DNA from: CBDDYU01 sp965235655
Lineage (GTDB): Bacteria; Pseudomonadota; Alphaproteobacteria; Pelagibacterales; Pelagibacteraceae
Length of the DNA stretch: 64,000 nt
Assembly (NCBI GenBank): GCA_965235655.1
Contig: CBDDYU010000001.1
Coordinates: 186,001 to 250,000, forward strand
Reading direction: 5' to 3'
The notes below the pieces were generated by a model, which saw nothing but the letters and a program-made list of their open reading frames with translations, was not told where the DNA came from and did not search any database. Positions 1 through 9,166 of this stretch are shown here, piece after piece (the stretch's first letter is position 1; each line of letters opens with the position of its first letter). A program made the position numbers and the translations under genes.

Positions 1-61
1 GAAAAAATACAAAACAACAGACAATTTAGCTACAAGTGTAATATTAGACGATCTTTTATAA
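1..61 (+). CDS. 3' end of a truncated upstream gene, possibly Ppx/GppA phosphatase
   Basis: An open frame entering from the left edge reads KKYKTTDNLATSVILDDLL and stops with TAA at 59-61. Only about 19 residues are visible, so the family cannot be shown from sequence. In many alphaproteobacteria a Ppx/GppA exopolyphosphatase gene sits directly before rlmE, which makes that the best guess by synteny alone. Confidence 0.4.
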   Translation, partial: KKYKTTDNLATSVILDDLL

Positions 62-84
62 TTTTTAATTATAATTTTTTATTA

Positions 85-711
85 ATGAAAAAGTTTAAAA
101 ACAAAAAACTTAGTCACAGTTCTAAACTGTGGATTACCAGACAAAATAATGATCCACTAGTAGAGCTAGCAAAAAAACAAAACTACAGATCAAGAGCTGT
201 CTTTAAATTAATTGAAATTGATAAAAAATTGAAATTGATAAAAAATAATTTAAATATTGTGGATTTAGGATCTGCACCAGGTAGCTGGTCTCAATATAGC
301 TCTAAAATAAATAAAAATGGTATTAATTTAGCTTTAGATATTTTGCCGATGAAATCGATATCTAATTGTAAATTTTTAAATGGAGATTTTACAAATGAAA
401 TAACTCAATTTGAATTAATTAAAATACTTAATGGTGGCAAAGCTGACTTAGTACTTTCTGATATTGCTGAAAATTCAACTGGTAATAAAAACCTAGACTC
501 AATGAGAAGTAATTTAATATCTTTAACAGTGTTAGAATTTGCTTTAAAAAATTTAAAAAAAAACGGAAAAATTTTAATAAAGACTTTTTCAGGGATTGGT
601 CAGCAAGATTTAGTTAAAAAAGTGAAGACCAGTTTTCAAAAACATCTATTTATTAAGCCTTCCGCAAGTAGGAAGGACTCAAAAGAGCTTTATTTGTACT
701 GTGAGCTTTAA
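85..711 (+). CDS. rlmE: RlmE, 23S rRNA (uridine-2'-O-)-methyltransferase
   Basis: The 208-residue protein is the FtsJ/RrmJ SAM-dependent methyltransferase that methylates U2552 in the A-loop of 23S rRNA during 50S maturation. The SAM-binding motif VDLGSAPGSWSQ lies near residues 59-70, preceded by the family segment SRAVFKLIEID. LSDIAEN near residue 125 carries the acidic catalytic-site residue, and the lysine of ILIKTF near residue 165 matches the catalytic KDKE pattern. Length equals the E. coli protein (209). It is followed by guaB, an alphaproteobacterial neighbourhood. A perfect 17-base tandem duplication lies inside the gene without breaking the frame. Confidence 0.95.
   Translation: MKKFKNKKLSHSSKLWITRQNNDPLVELAKKQNYRSRAVFKLIEIDKKLKLIKNNLNIVDLGSAPGSWSQYSSKINKNGINLALDILPMKSISNCKFLNGDFTNEITQFELIKILNGGKADLVLSDIAENSTGNKNLDSMRSNLISLTVLEFALKNLKKNGKILIKTFSGIGQQDLVKKVKTSFQKHLFIKPSASRKDSKELYLYCEL
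211..244 (+). repeat. perfect 17-base tandem duplication inside rlmE
   Basis: The unit ATTGAAATTGATAAAAA occurs twice back to back (211-227 and 228-244). Because 17 is not a multiple of three the two copies are read in different frames (IEIDKK, then LKLIKN), yet the protein still fits the family. It is either a tolerated low-complexity coincidence or an old duplication. Confidence 0.6.
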
Positions 712-752
712 TCATTTGTTGACTTTATTAGTTATGCAAAATAAATAAGTTT

Positions 753-2210
753 ATGGAAATCAATAAAGCTTTAACTTTTGACGACGTACTGCTTGTACCA
801 AAAAAGTCAAATCATCTACCCGCTGAATCAATAACAAAAACGTTTCTTACAAACGATATAGGTTTGGGCATTCCGATTATATCCGCTGCCATGGACACAG
901 TCTCAGATTACCGTCTCGCAATTGCAATCGCTCAATTAGGAGGTATTGCCTGTATTCATAAAAATATGAGCATTGAAGAGCAGTCTCAGCAAATTAAAAA
1001 TGTTAAGAAATTTGAGTCGGGAATGGTAATAGATCCCATAACTATTTCTCCAGATGAGGATATCTCCTTTGCTATTGACTTAATGAAAAGTAATAAAATT
1101 TCCGGAATTCCAGTAGTTGATAAAAATAAAAAATTAGTAGGAATTATAACCAATAGAGATTTAAGATTTACAAAAAATTTAAAAGCTAAAGTTAAAGATT
1201 TAATGACTAAAAAAGTTATTACAGTCAATGAAGGTGTTAATTCAGAGCATGCTAAAAAATTATTACATAAATATAGAATTGAAAAATTAGTAGTTGTAAA
1301 CAAACAATTCAAATGTACTGGATTGATTACTGTAAAAGATTTAGAAAAATCTCAAGTTTTTCCAGACGCATCTAAAGATAAAAATCAATCTTTGCGAGTT
1401 GCTGGAGCAATAGGAGTAAATAAAGAAGGGTTAAATAGAGCTGAATTATTATTAGAGTCTGGTGCGGATGCTTTAATCTTAGACACTGCTCATGGCCACT
1501 CTCAGTCTGTAATTAATACAGTAAAAAATATTAAAAAAAAATTTAAATTTAAAAATTTAATTGTAGGAAATGTTGCAACTGGTGATGCAGCTAAAGAATT
1601 GGCAGACAATGGAGCTGATACTATAAAAGTTGGAATTGGCCCAGGATCAATCTGTACTACCAGAGTGGTTGCTGGCGTTGGCATGCCACAATTTACTGCT
1701 ATTCAAAATGTTTCATTAGCAATAAAAAATTATAAAGTGAGAGTAATAGCAGATGGTGGTATTAGGTATTCAGGAGATATTGCTAAAGCCATAGGAGCAG
1801 GTGCAGATATGGTTATGATTGGATCTTTATTCGCTGGAACAGACGAGGCTCCTGGAGAAATATTTTATTATCAAGGTAGAAGTTACAAATCCTATCGAGG
1901 AATGGGATCTTTGTCAGCAATGGCAAGAGGATCTGCTGATAGATATTTTCAAGAAGATATTAAAGATAATTTAAAACTTGTTCCAGAGGGAATAGAGGGA
2001 AGGGTTCCATATAGAGGACCTGTTAAAAATATAATCAATCAATTAGTAGGAGGTTTGAAAGCTTCCATGGGCTATATTGGAGCAAAAACAATAGATGAGC
2101 TAAAGAAAAAGGCAAAATTTGTTCAAATTACAAACTCCGGTCTTAAAGAAGGACATGTGCATAACGTCCAAATCACGAAACAATCACCCAATTATCCAGT
2201 AGAAAACTAA
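753..2210 (+). CDS. guaB: IMP dehydrogenase
   Basis: GuaB oxidises IMP to XMP with NAD+, the committed step of GMP synthesis. The 485-residue protein has the full architecture: an N-terminal barrel part starting ALTFDDVLLVPKKS, tandem CBS domains at roughly residues 90-205, and the catalytic loop GPGSICTTR near residue 300 with the active-site cysteine. The flap GSLSAMARGS and a C-terminal EGIEGRVPYRG segment are also present. Length is normal. It starts 41 bases after rlmE and is followed at once by a TPR protein and guaA, so both GMP-forming steps lie in one likely transcription unit. Confidence 0.97.
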   Translation: MEINKALTFDDVLLVPKKSNHLPAESITKTFLTNDIGLGIPIISAAMDTVSDYRLAIAIAQLGGIACIHKNMSIEEQSQQIKNVKKFESGMVIDPITISPDEDISFAIDLMKSNKISGIPVVDKNKKLVGIITNRDLRFTKNLKAKVKDLMTKKVITVNEGVNSEHAKKLLHKYRIEKLVVVNKQFKCTGLITVKDLEKSQVFPDASKDKNQSLRVAGAIGVNKEGLNRAELLLESGADALILDTAHGHSQSVINTVKNIKKKFKFKNLIVGNVATGDAAKELADNGADTIKVGIGPGSICTTRVVAGVGMPQFTAIQNVSLAIKNYKVRVIADGGIRYSGDIAKAIGAGADMVMIGSLFAGTDEAPGEIFYYQGRSYKSYRGMGSLSAMARGSADRYFQEDIKDNLKLVPEGIEGRVPYRGPVKNIINQLVGGLKASMGYIGAKTIDELKKKAKFVQITNSGLKEGHVHNVQITKQSPNYPVEN

Positions 2211-2212
2211 TA

Positions 2213-2629
2213 ATGAGATATTTGTTAATTTTAACTTTGATATTTATTTCAAGTATTTCACTTGCAAACAAAACTAATAAATATTTCCTTGAAGGAGAAA
2301 AATTGTTTTTAGCAAATAATTTTAAAGAGGCAAAAATATTATTTGAAAAAGATATTGTTTTTGACACTAAAAATGTCAAAAGTTATTTATACTTATCTAA
2401 AATTCATCAAAATTTAAAAAACCAAATCGAAGAAGAAAAAAATTTAAAAACTGCACTATTATTAGACCCTAAAAATGAAGAGGGTCTTTTTTTATTAACT
2501 AAACTTTATTTAAGTGAAGGAGATTTTAAGCTTGCTGAGAAAGAATATAATTTACTTAAGAAAGTCTGTAAAAGTTTTTGTAATAAGTTAGAAAATTTAG
2601 AATTACAAATTTTAAAATTCAAGAAATGA
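2213..2629 (+). CDS. small exported TPR-repeat protein
   Basis: A 138-residue protein begins with a probable signal peptide (hydrophobic stretch at residues 3-18 ending ISLA). Helical repeats of TPR type follow (FLEGEKLFLANNFKEAKILF, then SYLYLSKIHQNL, then LFLLTKLYLSEGDFKLAEKEY). Such repeats usually mediate protein contacts in the periplasm. It lies two bases after guaB and overlaps the guaA start by 4 bases (2626-2629), so it is probably co-translated with guaA. No specific function can be assigned. Confidence 0.8.
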   Translation: MRYLLILTLIFISSISLANKTNKYFLEGEKLFLANNFKEAKILFEKDIVFDTKNVKSYLYLSKIHQNLKNQIEEEKNLKTALLLDPKNEEGLFLLTKLYLSEGDFKLAEKEYNLLKKVCKSFCNKLENLELQILKFKK

Positions 2630-4182
2630 ATTTAAATAAAGATAAAAAAATACTAATTATAGATTTTGGATCTCAAGTTACGCAGCTTATTGCCAGAAGA
2701 ATTAGAGAGTTAGCTGTTTATTGTGAAATTATCAGTTATCAAAAATTTAATAAATTAAATTCTATTGAAAATGTAAAAGGTATTATTTTATCGGGAGGAC
2801 CATCCTCCATTTCAAAAAAAAATTCTCCTAATATTAAAAATTTGAATTTAATTAATAAAATTCCTATTCTTGCGATATGTTATGGGCACCAACTAATTGC
2901 AAAAATTCATAATGGAAAAGTAAAGTTTTCTAATAAAAAAGAATTTGGAAGAGCTATTTTATTTTCAAAATCTAAATCACCATTAACGAAAAATTTTTTT
3001 TCCAATAAAAAAGCCACTGTTTGGATGAGTCATTCTGATGAAGTGACTAAATTACCAAAAGGGTTTTCAGTTGTTGCATCAACTAAAAACTCAAGTTTTG
3101 CAATGATTCAAAACCTAAAAAAAAAAATATTCACAGTTCAATTTCATCCTGAAGTCGTTCATACTGAAAATGGAACTTTAATTTTTAAAAATTTCATTTT
3201 TGAAATTTGTAAATGTAAAAAAAATTGGACCAATGAAACAAAATTACAAAAAATATCCTCTAATATTAAATTACAAGTAGGAAAGGACAAAGTTCTTTGC
3301 GCTTTATCAGGTGGCGTAGATAGTAGTGTGTTAGCACATGTGCTTTACAAAACTATAAAAAAACAGCTTATATGCGTTTATATCGATACAGGCTTAATGA
3401 GAAAAGGAGAAACGTTAGAAATTATAAAAGTATATAAAAAAAAATTTAAAAGTAATTTTATTTACTTGAATAAAAAACAGTTATTTTTGAATAATCTTAA
3501 AAATATTAAAGATCCTGAAAGAAAAAGAAAAATTATTGGTCACACATTTATTAAAGTCTTTGAAGATTTTACAAAAAATAAAAAAAATATTAAATATTTA
3601 GCTCAGGGAACACTGTATCCAGATGTTATTGAGAGTCAGAGCTTCTCTGGAAGTCCAACATCTAAAATTAAGTCTCACCATAATGTGGGTGGTTTGCCAA
3701 AAAAAATGAAATTATATTTATTAGAGCCATTTAGAGAAATGTTTAAAGACGAAGTTAGATACCTTGGTAAAAAAATGAAAGTCAATAATTTTATTTTAAA
3801 CAGACATCCTTTTCCTGGTCCAGGATTGGCAATAAGAATTTTAGGAGATATTGATCAAAAGAAATTAGAAATTTTACAAAATATAGATCATGTTTTCATT
3901 AATGAATTAAAAAAAAGAAATTTATATAAAAATATTTGGCAAGCTTTTGCTACTTTAATTCCAATTAAAACAGTTGGAGTCATGGGAGATAGTAGGACTT
4001 ACGAATATATTTGTGCTTTAAGAGCAGTCACTTCTGTTGATGGAATGACGGCTGATTTTTATAATTTTGATCATAAAGATATATCTGAAATTAGTAGTAA
4101 AATAGTAAATGAGGTTAGTGGCATCAATAGAGTAGTGTATGATGTTACATCAAAACCACCAGGTACAATAGAATGGGAATAA
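2626..4182 (+). CDS. guaA: GMP synthase (glutamine-hydrolysing)
   Basis: GuaA converts XMP to GMP using ATP and glutamine. Residues 1-200 form the class I glutamine amidotransferase domain, with the nucleophile in AICYGHQ near residue 86 and its His-Glu partners in QFHPEVVHT near 174. The ATP-pyrophosphatase domain begins at ALSGGVDSSV near residue 227, and the C-terminal dimerisation domain ends with the conserved PPGTIEWE. The 518-residue length is normal. The stop overlaps the panB start by 10 bases, indicating tight coupling. Confidence 0.97.
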   Translation: MNLNKDKKILIIDFGSQVTQLIARRIRELAVYCEIISYQKFNKLNSIENVKGIILSGGPSSISKKNSPNIKNLNLINKIPILAICYGHQLIAKIHNGKVKFSNKKEFGRAILFSKSKSPLTKNFFSNKKATVWMSHSDEVTKLPKGFSVVASTKNSSFAMIQNLKKKIFTVQFHPEVVHTENGTLIFKNFIFEICKCKKNWTNETKLQKISSNIKLQVGKDKVLCALSGGVDSSVLAHVLYKTIKKQLICVYIDTGLMRKGETLEIIKVYKKKFKSNFIYLNKKQLFLNNLKNIKDPERKRKIIGHTFIKVFEDFTKNKKNIKYLAQGTLYPDVIESQSFSGSPTSKIKSHHNVGGLPKKMKLYLLEPFREMFKDEVRYLGKKMKVNNFILNRHPFPGPGLAIRILGDIDQKKLEILQNIDHVFINELKKRNLYKNIWQAFATLIPIKTVGVMGDSRTYEYICALRAVTSVDGMTADFYNFDHKDISEISSKIVNEVSGINRVVYDVTSKPPGTIEWE

Positions 4183-4961
4183 AAAATCCAAAAATAGATC
4201 TGTTCTGCAAATCTAAAAGAAAACTCGTTTGTCTTACAGCTTATACAACTTATATGGCTGAAATTATAGATGAGTATTGTGATTTAGTATTAGTAGGAGA
4301 TTCTTTATCAATGGTTCTTTATGGAGATAAAAATACTACTCGTTTAAGTTTAAGTACAATGATCCGACATGGAAAAGCAGTACGTAAGGGAATTAAAAAA
4401 AGTATTTTGGTTGTAGATATGCCAAAAAATACTTATGAAAAATCGCCAGATATCGCACTTAAAAATGCAAGAAAAATTATGAAAGAAACAAAATGCGATG
4501 CTATAAAAATGGAGGGCGGAGTTGCTATTGCAAAAACAATAAAAAAATTAGTAAAAAATAATATTCCAGTGATGGGTCATATAGGTTTGTTGCCGCAGCA
4601 AGTTACAAAATCATCTGAATACAGAATAAAAGGCAAAACTAAAAATGAAGAAAATATCGTCACCAACGATTTGTTGGCTGTCCAAAAGAATGGTGCATTC
4701 TCAGTGGTTATTGAAGGTGTGACCGAAAGATTAGCTATTAAATTATGTAAGATAGCGAAAATCAAAACAATTGGAATAGGAGCTACAAAAAAATGCGATG
4801 GCCAAGTATTAGTTACCGAGGATATGCTTGGTATATTTGATAAAACAGCAAAATTTGTAAAAAAATATAACAATTTAAGAAAAATAATTTCCAACAGTGT
4901 AAAAAAATATAATTCTGATATTGTTAATCACAAATTTCCTACAAAAAAAAATATTTATTAA
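4173..4961 (+). CDS. panB: 3-methyl-2-oxobutanoate hydroxymethyltransferase
   Basis: PanB adds a hydroxymethyl group from methylene-tetrahydrofolate to 2-oxoisovalerate, giving ketopantoate for pantothenate and CoA synthesis. The 262-residue protein shows VLVGDSLSMVLYGDKNT (metal and substrate site), DAIKMEGG, PVMGHIGLLPQQ and the late IGIGATKKCDGQVLV segment with the conserved glycine-rich loop. It overlaps guaA by 10 bases. No panC is seen nearby. Confidence 0.96.
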   Translation: MGIKNPKIDLFCKSKRKLVCLTAYTTYMAEIIDEYCDLVLVGDSLSMVLYGDKNTTRLSLSTMIRHGKAVRKGIKKSILVVDMPKNTYEKSPDIALKNARKIMKETKCDAIKMEGGVAIAKTIKKLVKNNIPVMGHIGLLPQQVTKSSEYRIKGKTKNEENIVTNDLLAVQKNGAFSVVIEGVTERLAIKLCKIAKIKTIGIGATKKCDGQVLVTEDMLGIFDKTAKFVKKYNNLRKIISNSVKKYNSDIVNHKFPTKKNIY

Positions 4962-4963
4962 TA

Positions 4964-5548
4964 ATGTCATCAGAATTAGAAAATCAAATTAAAGACGATT
5001 TATTTAGAGACAAAGTAATCAAATTTTTTTCTCAATATAAAAAATATTTAGTTACTCTATTAATTCTATTAATAACTATTCCTAGTTTTTATCACGCCTT
5101 TAAAGCTTATGAACGCAACAAAAGCGAAAAAATTCTAGAAGATTATAGCAAGGCAATCATGATGCTAAGCAATGAGAATTTAGATGAGGCAGATAAAATT
5201 TTTACCAAGCTTTTAAATGAAAAAAATGAAGCTATCATGATATCTTCCTTGAACAAAATCATAGAAATTAATTTAAAAAAAAAAAATCCTAAAAAAAATA
5301 TTATTTTAATTGATGATATTCTTAACTCTAAAAAACTATCTGCTTTAAATACTGAGTTATTGAAAATAAAAAAAGCCCTTTTGATTTTTGATAAAGCTGA
5401 TGAAAAAACAATGTTAGATTTGTTGAATAAAAATGAAAAGCAAAGTAAGTTTTATTCATTATCAATGCAAATTTTAGTTGATTTCTATATTTCAAAAAAT
5501 GAACTTTCAAAAGCTAATGAAATTCAAAAATTAGTTAATGAAAAATAA
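4964..5548 (+). CDS. YfgM-like membrane-anchored TPR protein
   Basis: The 194-residue protein has a short cytoplasmic N-terminus, one membrane helix at about residues 28-48 (YLVTLLILLITIPSFYHAF) and a helical TPR-like periplasmic part. This is the layout of YfgM, an ancillary subunit of the SecYEG translocon that works with periplasmic chaperones. Primary similarity is weak in such helical proteins, so the assignment rests on topology plus position: it is followed by bamB and der, the yfgM-bamB-der order of many proteobacteria. Its end overlaps the bamB start by 11 bases. Confidence 0.7.
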   Translation: MSSELENQIKDDLFRDKVIKFFSQYKKYLVTLLILLITIPSFYHAFKAYERNKSEKILEDYSKAIMMLSNENLDEADKIFTKLLNEKNEAIMISSLNKIIEINLKKKNPKKNIILIDDILNSKKLSALNTELLKIKKALLIFDKADEKTMLDLLNKNEKQSKFYSLSMQILVDFYISKNELSKANEIQKLVNEK

Positions 5549-6866
5549 TTTATATTATTTAATAATTTTATTTTTTTTATTCAATTGTTCATCAAAAAAA
5601 GATGAATTACTAATTGATATTAAAGCTTTTAAAAATCAAGGCACTGAAATTTTTTTAGAAAATAATAAGGAGAATTTAGCTGAAGAAGTAAAAAAAATTA
5701 AAAAAATTTCAAATTATCAATCTTTTAATTTAAACAATTGGTTTCATCCAAATTTTCAAAACTCAAATTTTATACCACATTCTCAATATTCTGGATCTTT
5801 AAATATAAAAAAAAAAACTAAACATTTTTCATCAGTCAAATCCAATATTTATGAAAAGAATATTTTATCTTTTGATAATAAATTATTCTATATAGATGAT
5901 TTGGGGAGCATTTATTCTCTAGATCTAAATTTACGCATATTAAAAAAATTTTCTCTTTATAAAAAAAAAGATTTTCAAGATTATTTGTTAAAATTTTCTT
6001 TATCTAGCGATGGTGAATATTTGTATATTTCAGACAATTTAGGAAATATTCACTCTTACGATCCAAAATTAAATAAAATCAAATGGTCTACTAAGTTAGG
6101 CGTTCCGTTTGTGTCTAATTTAGTTTTATATAAAAATAATCTATATGTTTTAAATGATAACGGGAAAATTTATTCTTTTGATAGTAAAACAGGTAGTCAA
6201 AATTGGAGCTATGAAAGTGCAACAAATATTTTAAAAAATTATAGTGCATTTCAAGTAGTTGCTGATCTTGATAAATTGATATTTTCAAATGATCTTGGTG
6301 ATATTTATTGTATTGATCTTGTGCAAAAAAATTTGGCCTGGAGTTTAAATGTTGAGGTAAATACTAATTTAGCAATTTCAAATAATTTACTGCAATTAAG
6401 CAAAATTATAATTAAAGATAATGATGTTTTTATTTCTACTAATAAAAATAAAATAATTAATGTTAATCTTAATACGGGACAAATAAATTGGTCTCAAGAT
6501 TTGCCTTATTCATCAACCGTCACATCTTTAGTTGTTCCAAATAATATTATTAATTTTACTAATAATGGGTATGTTTCTATCTTTGATAAAGCAAATGGTT
6601 CAATATTGTATAAAAAAAATATTTTGATCAATTTTGAAAATCTAATTAAAAAATCAGGAAAAGACTTTTTATTTAAATATGCATTTATTTCATCAAATTA
6701 CCTATATATTGTGTCTCAAAATGGAATATTTTTTAAAATTGATACAAGTGATTTTAACAATATCTCTTATAAAAAAATTGCAAAACAGTTATCATCAAAT
6801 CCTGTAATTATTCTAAATAATATTTACATTCTTGATGGCAGTGGAGCAATTTATCAAATAAATTAA
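5538..6866 (+). CDS. bamB: BamB-like outer-membrane assembly lipoprotein
   Basis: The 442-residue protein begins with a lipoprotein signal; LFNC places the lipidated cysteine at about residue 17. PQQ-type beta-propeller blades follow, seen as repeated units such as NLGNIHSYDPKLNKIKWS, NGKIYSFDSKTGSQNWSYE and GDIYCIDLVQKNLAWSL. BamB is the propeller lipoprotein of the BAM complex that inserts beta-barrel proteins in the outer membrane. The location between a YfgM-like gene and der supports this. It is slightly longer than E. coli BamB (392). Confidence 0.88.
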   Translation: MKNNLYYLIILFFLFNCSSKKDELLIDIKAFKNQGTEIFLENNKENLAEEVKKIKKISNYQSFNLNNWFHPNFQNSNFIPHSQYSGSLNIKKKTKHFSSVKSNIYEKNILSFDNKLFYIDDLGSIYSLDLNLRILKKFSLYKKKDFQDYLLKFSLSSDGEYLYISDNLGNIHSYDPKLNKIKWSTKLGVPFVSNLVLYKNNLYVLNDNGKIYSFDSKTGSQNWSYESATNILKNYSAFQVVADLDKLIFSNDLGDIYCIDLVQKNLAWSLNVEVNTNLAISNNLLQLSKIIIKDNDVFISTNKNKIINVNLNTGQINWSQDLPYSSTVTSLVVPNNIINFTNNGYVSIFDKANGSILYKKNILINFENLIKKSGKDFLFKYAFISSNYLYIVSQNGIFFKIDTSDFNNISYKKIAKQLSSNPVIILNNIYILDGSGAIYQIN

Positions 6867-6871
6867 TTATT

Positions 6872-7687
6872 ATGAATTTGCTAAATGTATCAATTGTTGG
6901 CAAACCTAATGTTGGAAAATCTACTTTTTTTAATAAAATTTTTAATGAAGAAATTTCCAAAACAGGTGATCAGCCCGGAACTACCAAAGAAGTTATATCT
7001 AATAAATTATTAATTAATAATTATAATATAATCTTTCATGACACGGGTGGGTTAAAGAAAAAATCCAAATCTAAAGAAACCGAACAAGCTTTTATTACAA
7101 AAGAATGTCTTTCTGCAATAAACAAGTCTTCCATAATTATTTTCATGATGAATGCAAATGATGATTTTACTAAAAATGATAAGCAAATTTGTAGAATGAT
7201 ACTTAACAAACTTAAGACTTTGATTGTAATTATTAATAAAAGTGATCTGTTGAGTAAAGACGAATTGAAAATTAAAACTAAATATTTTAATTATTATTTT
7301 GAAAATTTGTATTCAGATATTTTAATAAAACCATATTTTTTTTCTTCTATTGGGAAATCTGGAGTTAATGAATTTGTAAAAACAATTATTAAATTAGATA
7401 TGATTTCTAAAAATTTTATAAGTAACCAAAAATTAAATGTATTTTTAGAAAAAACAAATAGTTCTCATAGAGCGCCGCAAAAAGGTTTGTTTAGACCAAA
7501 AATAAAGTTTTTAAAGCATGTTAATTTAAATCCATTTATTTTAAAAGCATTTGGTTCTCGATTAAAAGGAATAAATAAAGATTATAAAAATTATTTTTTA
7601 AAACAGTTTTTAAAAAATTTTAATATTTTTAATAAAGTGGTAATAATAAAATTTATTAATAATGACAATCCTTTTAGGACTACTTAA
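6872..7687 (+). CDS. der: Der/EngA-type GTPase lacking the first GTPase domain
   Basis: Der normally has two G domains plus a KH-like domain (about 440-490 residues) and acts in 50S ribosome assembly. This protein is only 271 residues with one G domain: G1 GKPNVGKST (10-18), switch region DQPGTT (33-38), G3 DTGG (57-60), G4 NKSD (122-125), G5 region SSIGKSG. The KH-like C-terminus (about 190-271) carries the family segments HRAPQKG and NDNPF. From residue 1 it aligns with the second G domain of E. coli Der. Only 5 bases separate it from bamB, so no hidden first domain can exist here. Its TAA abuts the purF stop with no gap. Confidence 0.85.
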   Translation: MNLLNVSIVGKPNVGKSTFFNKIFNEEISKTGDQPGTTKEVISNKLLINNYNIIFHDTGGLKKKSKSKETEQAFITKECLSAINKSSIIIFMMNANDDFTKNDKQICRMILNKLKTLIVIINKSDLLSKDELKIKTKYFNYYFENLYSDILIKPYFFSSIGKSGVNEFVKTIIKLDMISKNFISNQKLNVFLEKTNSSHRAPQKGLFRPKIKFLKHVNLNPFILKAFGSRLKGINKDYKNYFLKQFLKNFNIFNKVVIIKFINNDNPFRTT

Positions 7688-9166
7688 TTAAGTTCTAACA
7701 TTGCTGAGCAAAGATAATTGATTGTCTTTGTCATTTTGATTTTTTAAATCTAAAGGCTTGATTGGGTATTCTCCAGTAAAACAATGATCCGTAAATTGTG
7801 GGTTGGCAGCATCTCTTTTTTTATGGCCTAATGCCTTGTAAACACCATCTATGCTTAAAAAATGAAGACTTTTTACACCAATTATTTTTTTCATTTCTTC
7901 AATGCTATGATTAGCTGCTAACAATTCTTTTACATCTGGAGTATCAATTCCATAATAGTCCGGATATTTTATTGGTGGGCTTGATATGACCATATGAACT
8001 TCTTTTGCACCTGAATTGTAAAGCATATCCACAATTTTTTTTGATGTTGTTCCTCTTACAATGGAGTCATCCACAAGTATAATTTTTTTATTTTTAATTA
8101 CCCCTTTATTAGGATTGTGTTTTAGTTTTACACCTAATTGTCTTATTTCTTGCGTTGGCTCTATAAAGGTTCTTCCTACATAATGATTTCGAATAATTCC
8201 CATTTCATAACTTATTTTTGAAACTTCAGAAAAACCTATTGCAGCAGGGTTTCCAGAATCTGGTACTGAAGATATTAGATCTGCTTCTATCGAAACTTCA
8301 TTTGCTAATTCTCTGCCTAAGTTTTTTCTATATTCATAAACACTTTTTCCATTGATTATGCTATCAGGCCTAGAAAAATATATGTATTCAAAAACACAGG
8401 GTCTAGCCTCTTTTTTTGGAAAAGGTTTAATACTCTCAATACCTTCTTTTGTAATTACAACAATTTCTCCATTTTCTATTTCTCTAATAAATTCTGCACC
8501 AATAATATCAAGCGCACATGTTTCAGAGGCTAATATGTATGAGCTATTTAATTTTCCCAAAACTAATGGTCTTATTCCAAATGGATCTCGTATTCCTATT
8601 AATTTTTTATTAGTCATCATTACCAGGGCATAACCGCCCTGAACTTGAAAAATTGTATCTATAATTTTATCTATAATTTTTGTTCTTTTTGACTTTGCAA
8701 TCAACTGTATAATTGTTTCTGTATCAGAAGTGGTTTGAAAAATAGCTCCATCTTTAACCATTCTATCTCTAATTTGAATAGCATTAGTTAGATTACCATT
8801 ATGAGCAATGCTAATTCCGCCTAAATGAAGATCAGCAAAAAAAGGTTGGATATTTCTAATTATAGGTAAGCCAGTTGTTGAATATCGATTATGACCAATT
8901 GCACAATTTCCAGGCAGTTGATCAATAATTTTTTTGCTTGTAAAATTATCTCCTACCAAACCTCTTCTTTTGACAGAATAAAAATTTTTTCCGTCAAAGG
9001 AGTTTATTCCACACGCTTCTTGACCACGATGTTGTAAAGCATGCAAACCTAGTGCCGTAAGTGCTGCAGCGTCTTTATGGTTGTAAATACCAAAAATTCC
9101 ACACTCTTCTTTTAGCCTATCATCTAGCACAGACGTTGATTTATAGTATAATTTACCAATAGTCAT
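7688..9166 (-). CDS. purF: amidophosphoribosyltransferase
   Basis: PurF makes 5-phosphoribosylamine from PRPP and glutamine, the first committed step of purine synthesis. The protein is 492 residues. A 21-residue propeptide precedes the nucleophile Cys22 in EECGIFGIY, as in propeptide-type enzymes. The glutaminase domain includes GHNRYSTTG. The phosphoribosyltransferase domain has the PRPP motif ILVDDSIVRGTT, and the C-terminal AANPQFTDHCFTGEYP segment is conserved. It overlaps the cvpA stop by 4 bases, so the two are probably co-translated. Confidence 0.97.
   Translation of the reverse strand: MTIGKLYYKSTSVLDDRLKEECGIFGIYNHKDAAALTALGLHALQHRGQEACGINSFDGKNFYSVKRRGLVGDNFTSKKIIDQLPGNCAIGHNRYSTTGLPIIRNIQPFFADLHLGGISIAHNGNLTNAIQIRDRMVKDGAIFQTTSDTETIIQLIAKSKRTKIIDKIIDTIFQVQGGYALVMMTNKKLIGIRDPFGIRPLVLGKLNSSYILASETCALDIIGAEFIREIENGEIVVITKEGIESIKPFPKKEARPCVFEYIYFSRPDSIINGKSVYEYRKNLGRELANEVSIEADLISSVPDSGNPAAIGFSEVSKISYEMGIIRNHYVGRTFIEPTQEIRQLGVKLKHNPNKGVIKNKKIILVDDSIVRGTTSKKIVDMLYNSGAKEVHMVISSPPIKYPDYYGIDTPDVKELLAANHSIEEMKKIIGVKSLHFLSIDGVYKALGHKKRDAANPQFTDHCFTGEYPIKPLDLKNQNDKDNQLSLLSNVRT

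Noticed and set aside
211..244. The 17-base tandem duplication in rlmE as a recent frameshifting mutation
   Set aside because: The protein around it matches the family without a gap, so the frame is native; the repeat is probably low-complexity coincidence.
986..1312. Opposite-strand ORFs of 60-140 codons inside guaB, panB, aspS, mrcA, sufC and other genes
   Set aside because: They are shadows of conserved genes, have no family motifs or ribosome-binding sites, and their hydrophobic composition follows from reading AT-rich coding sequence backwards.
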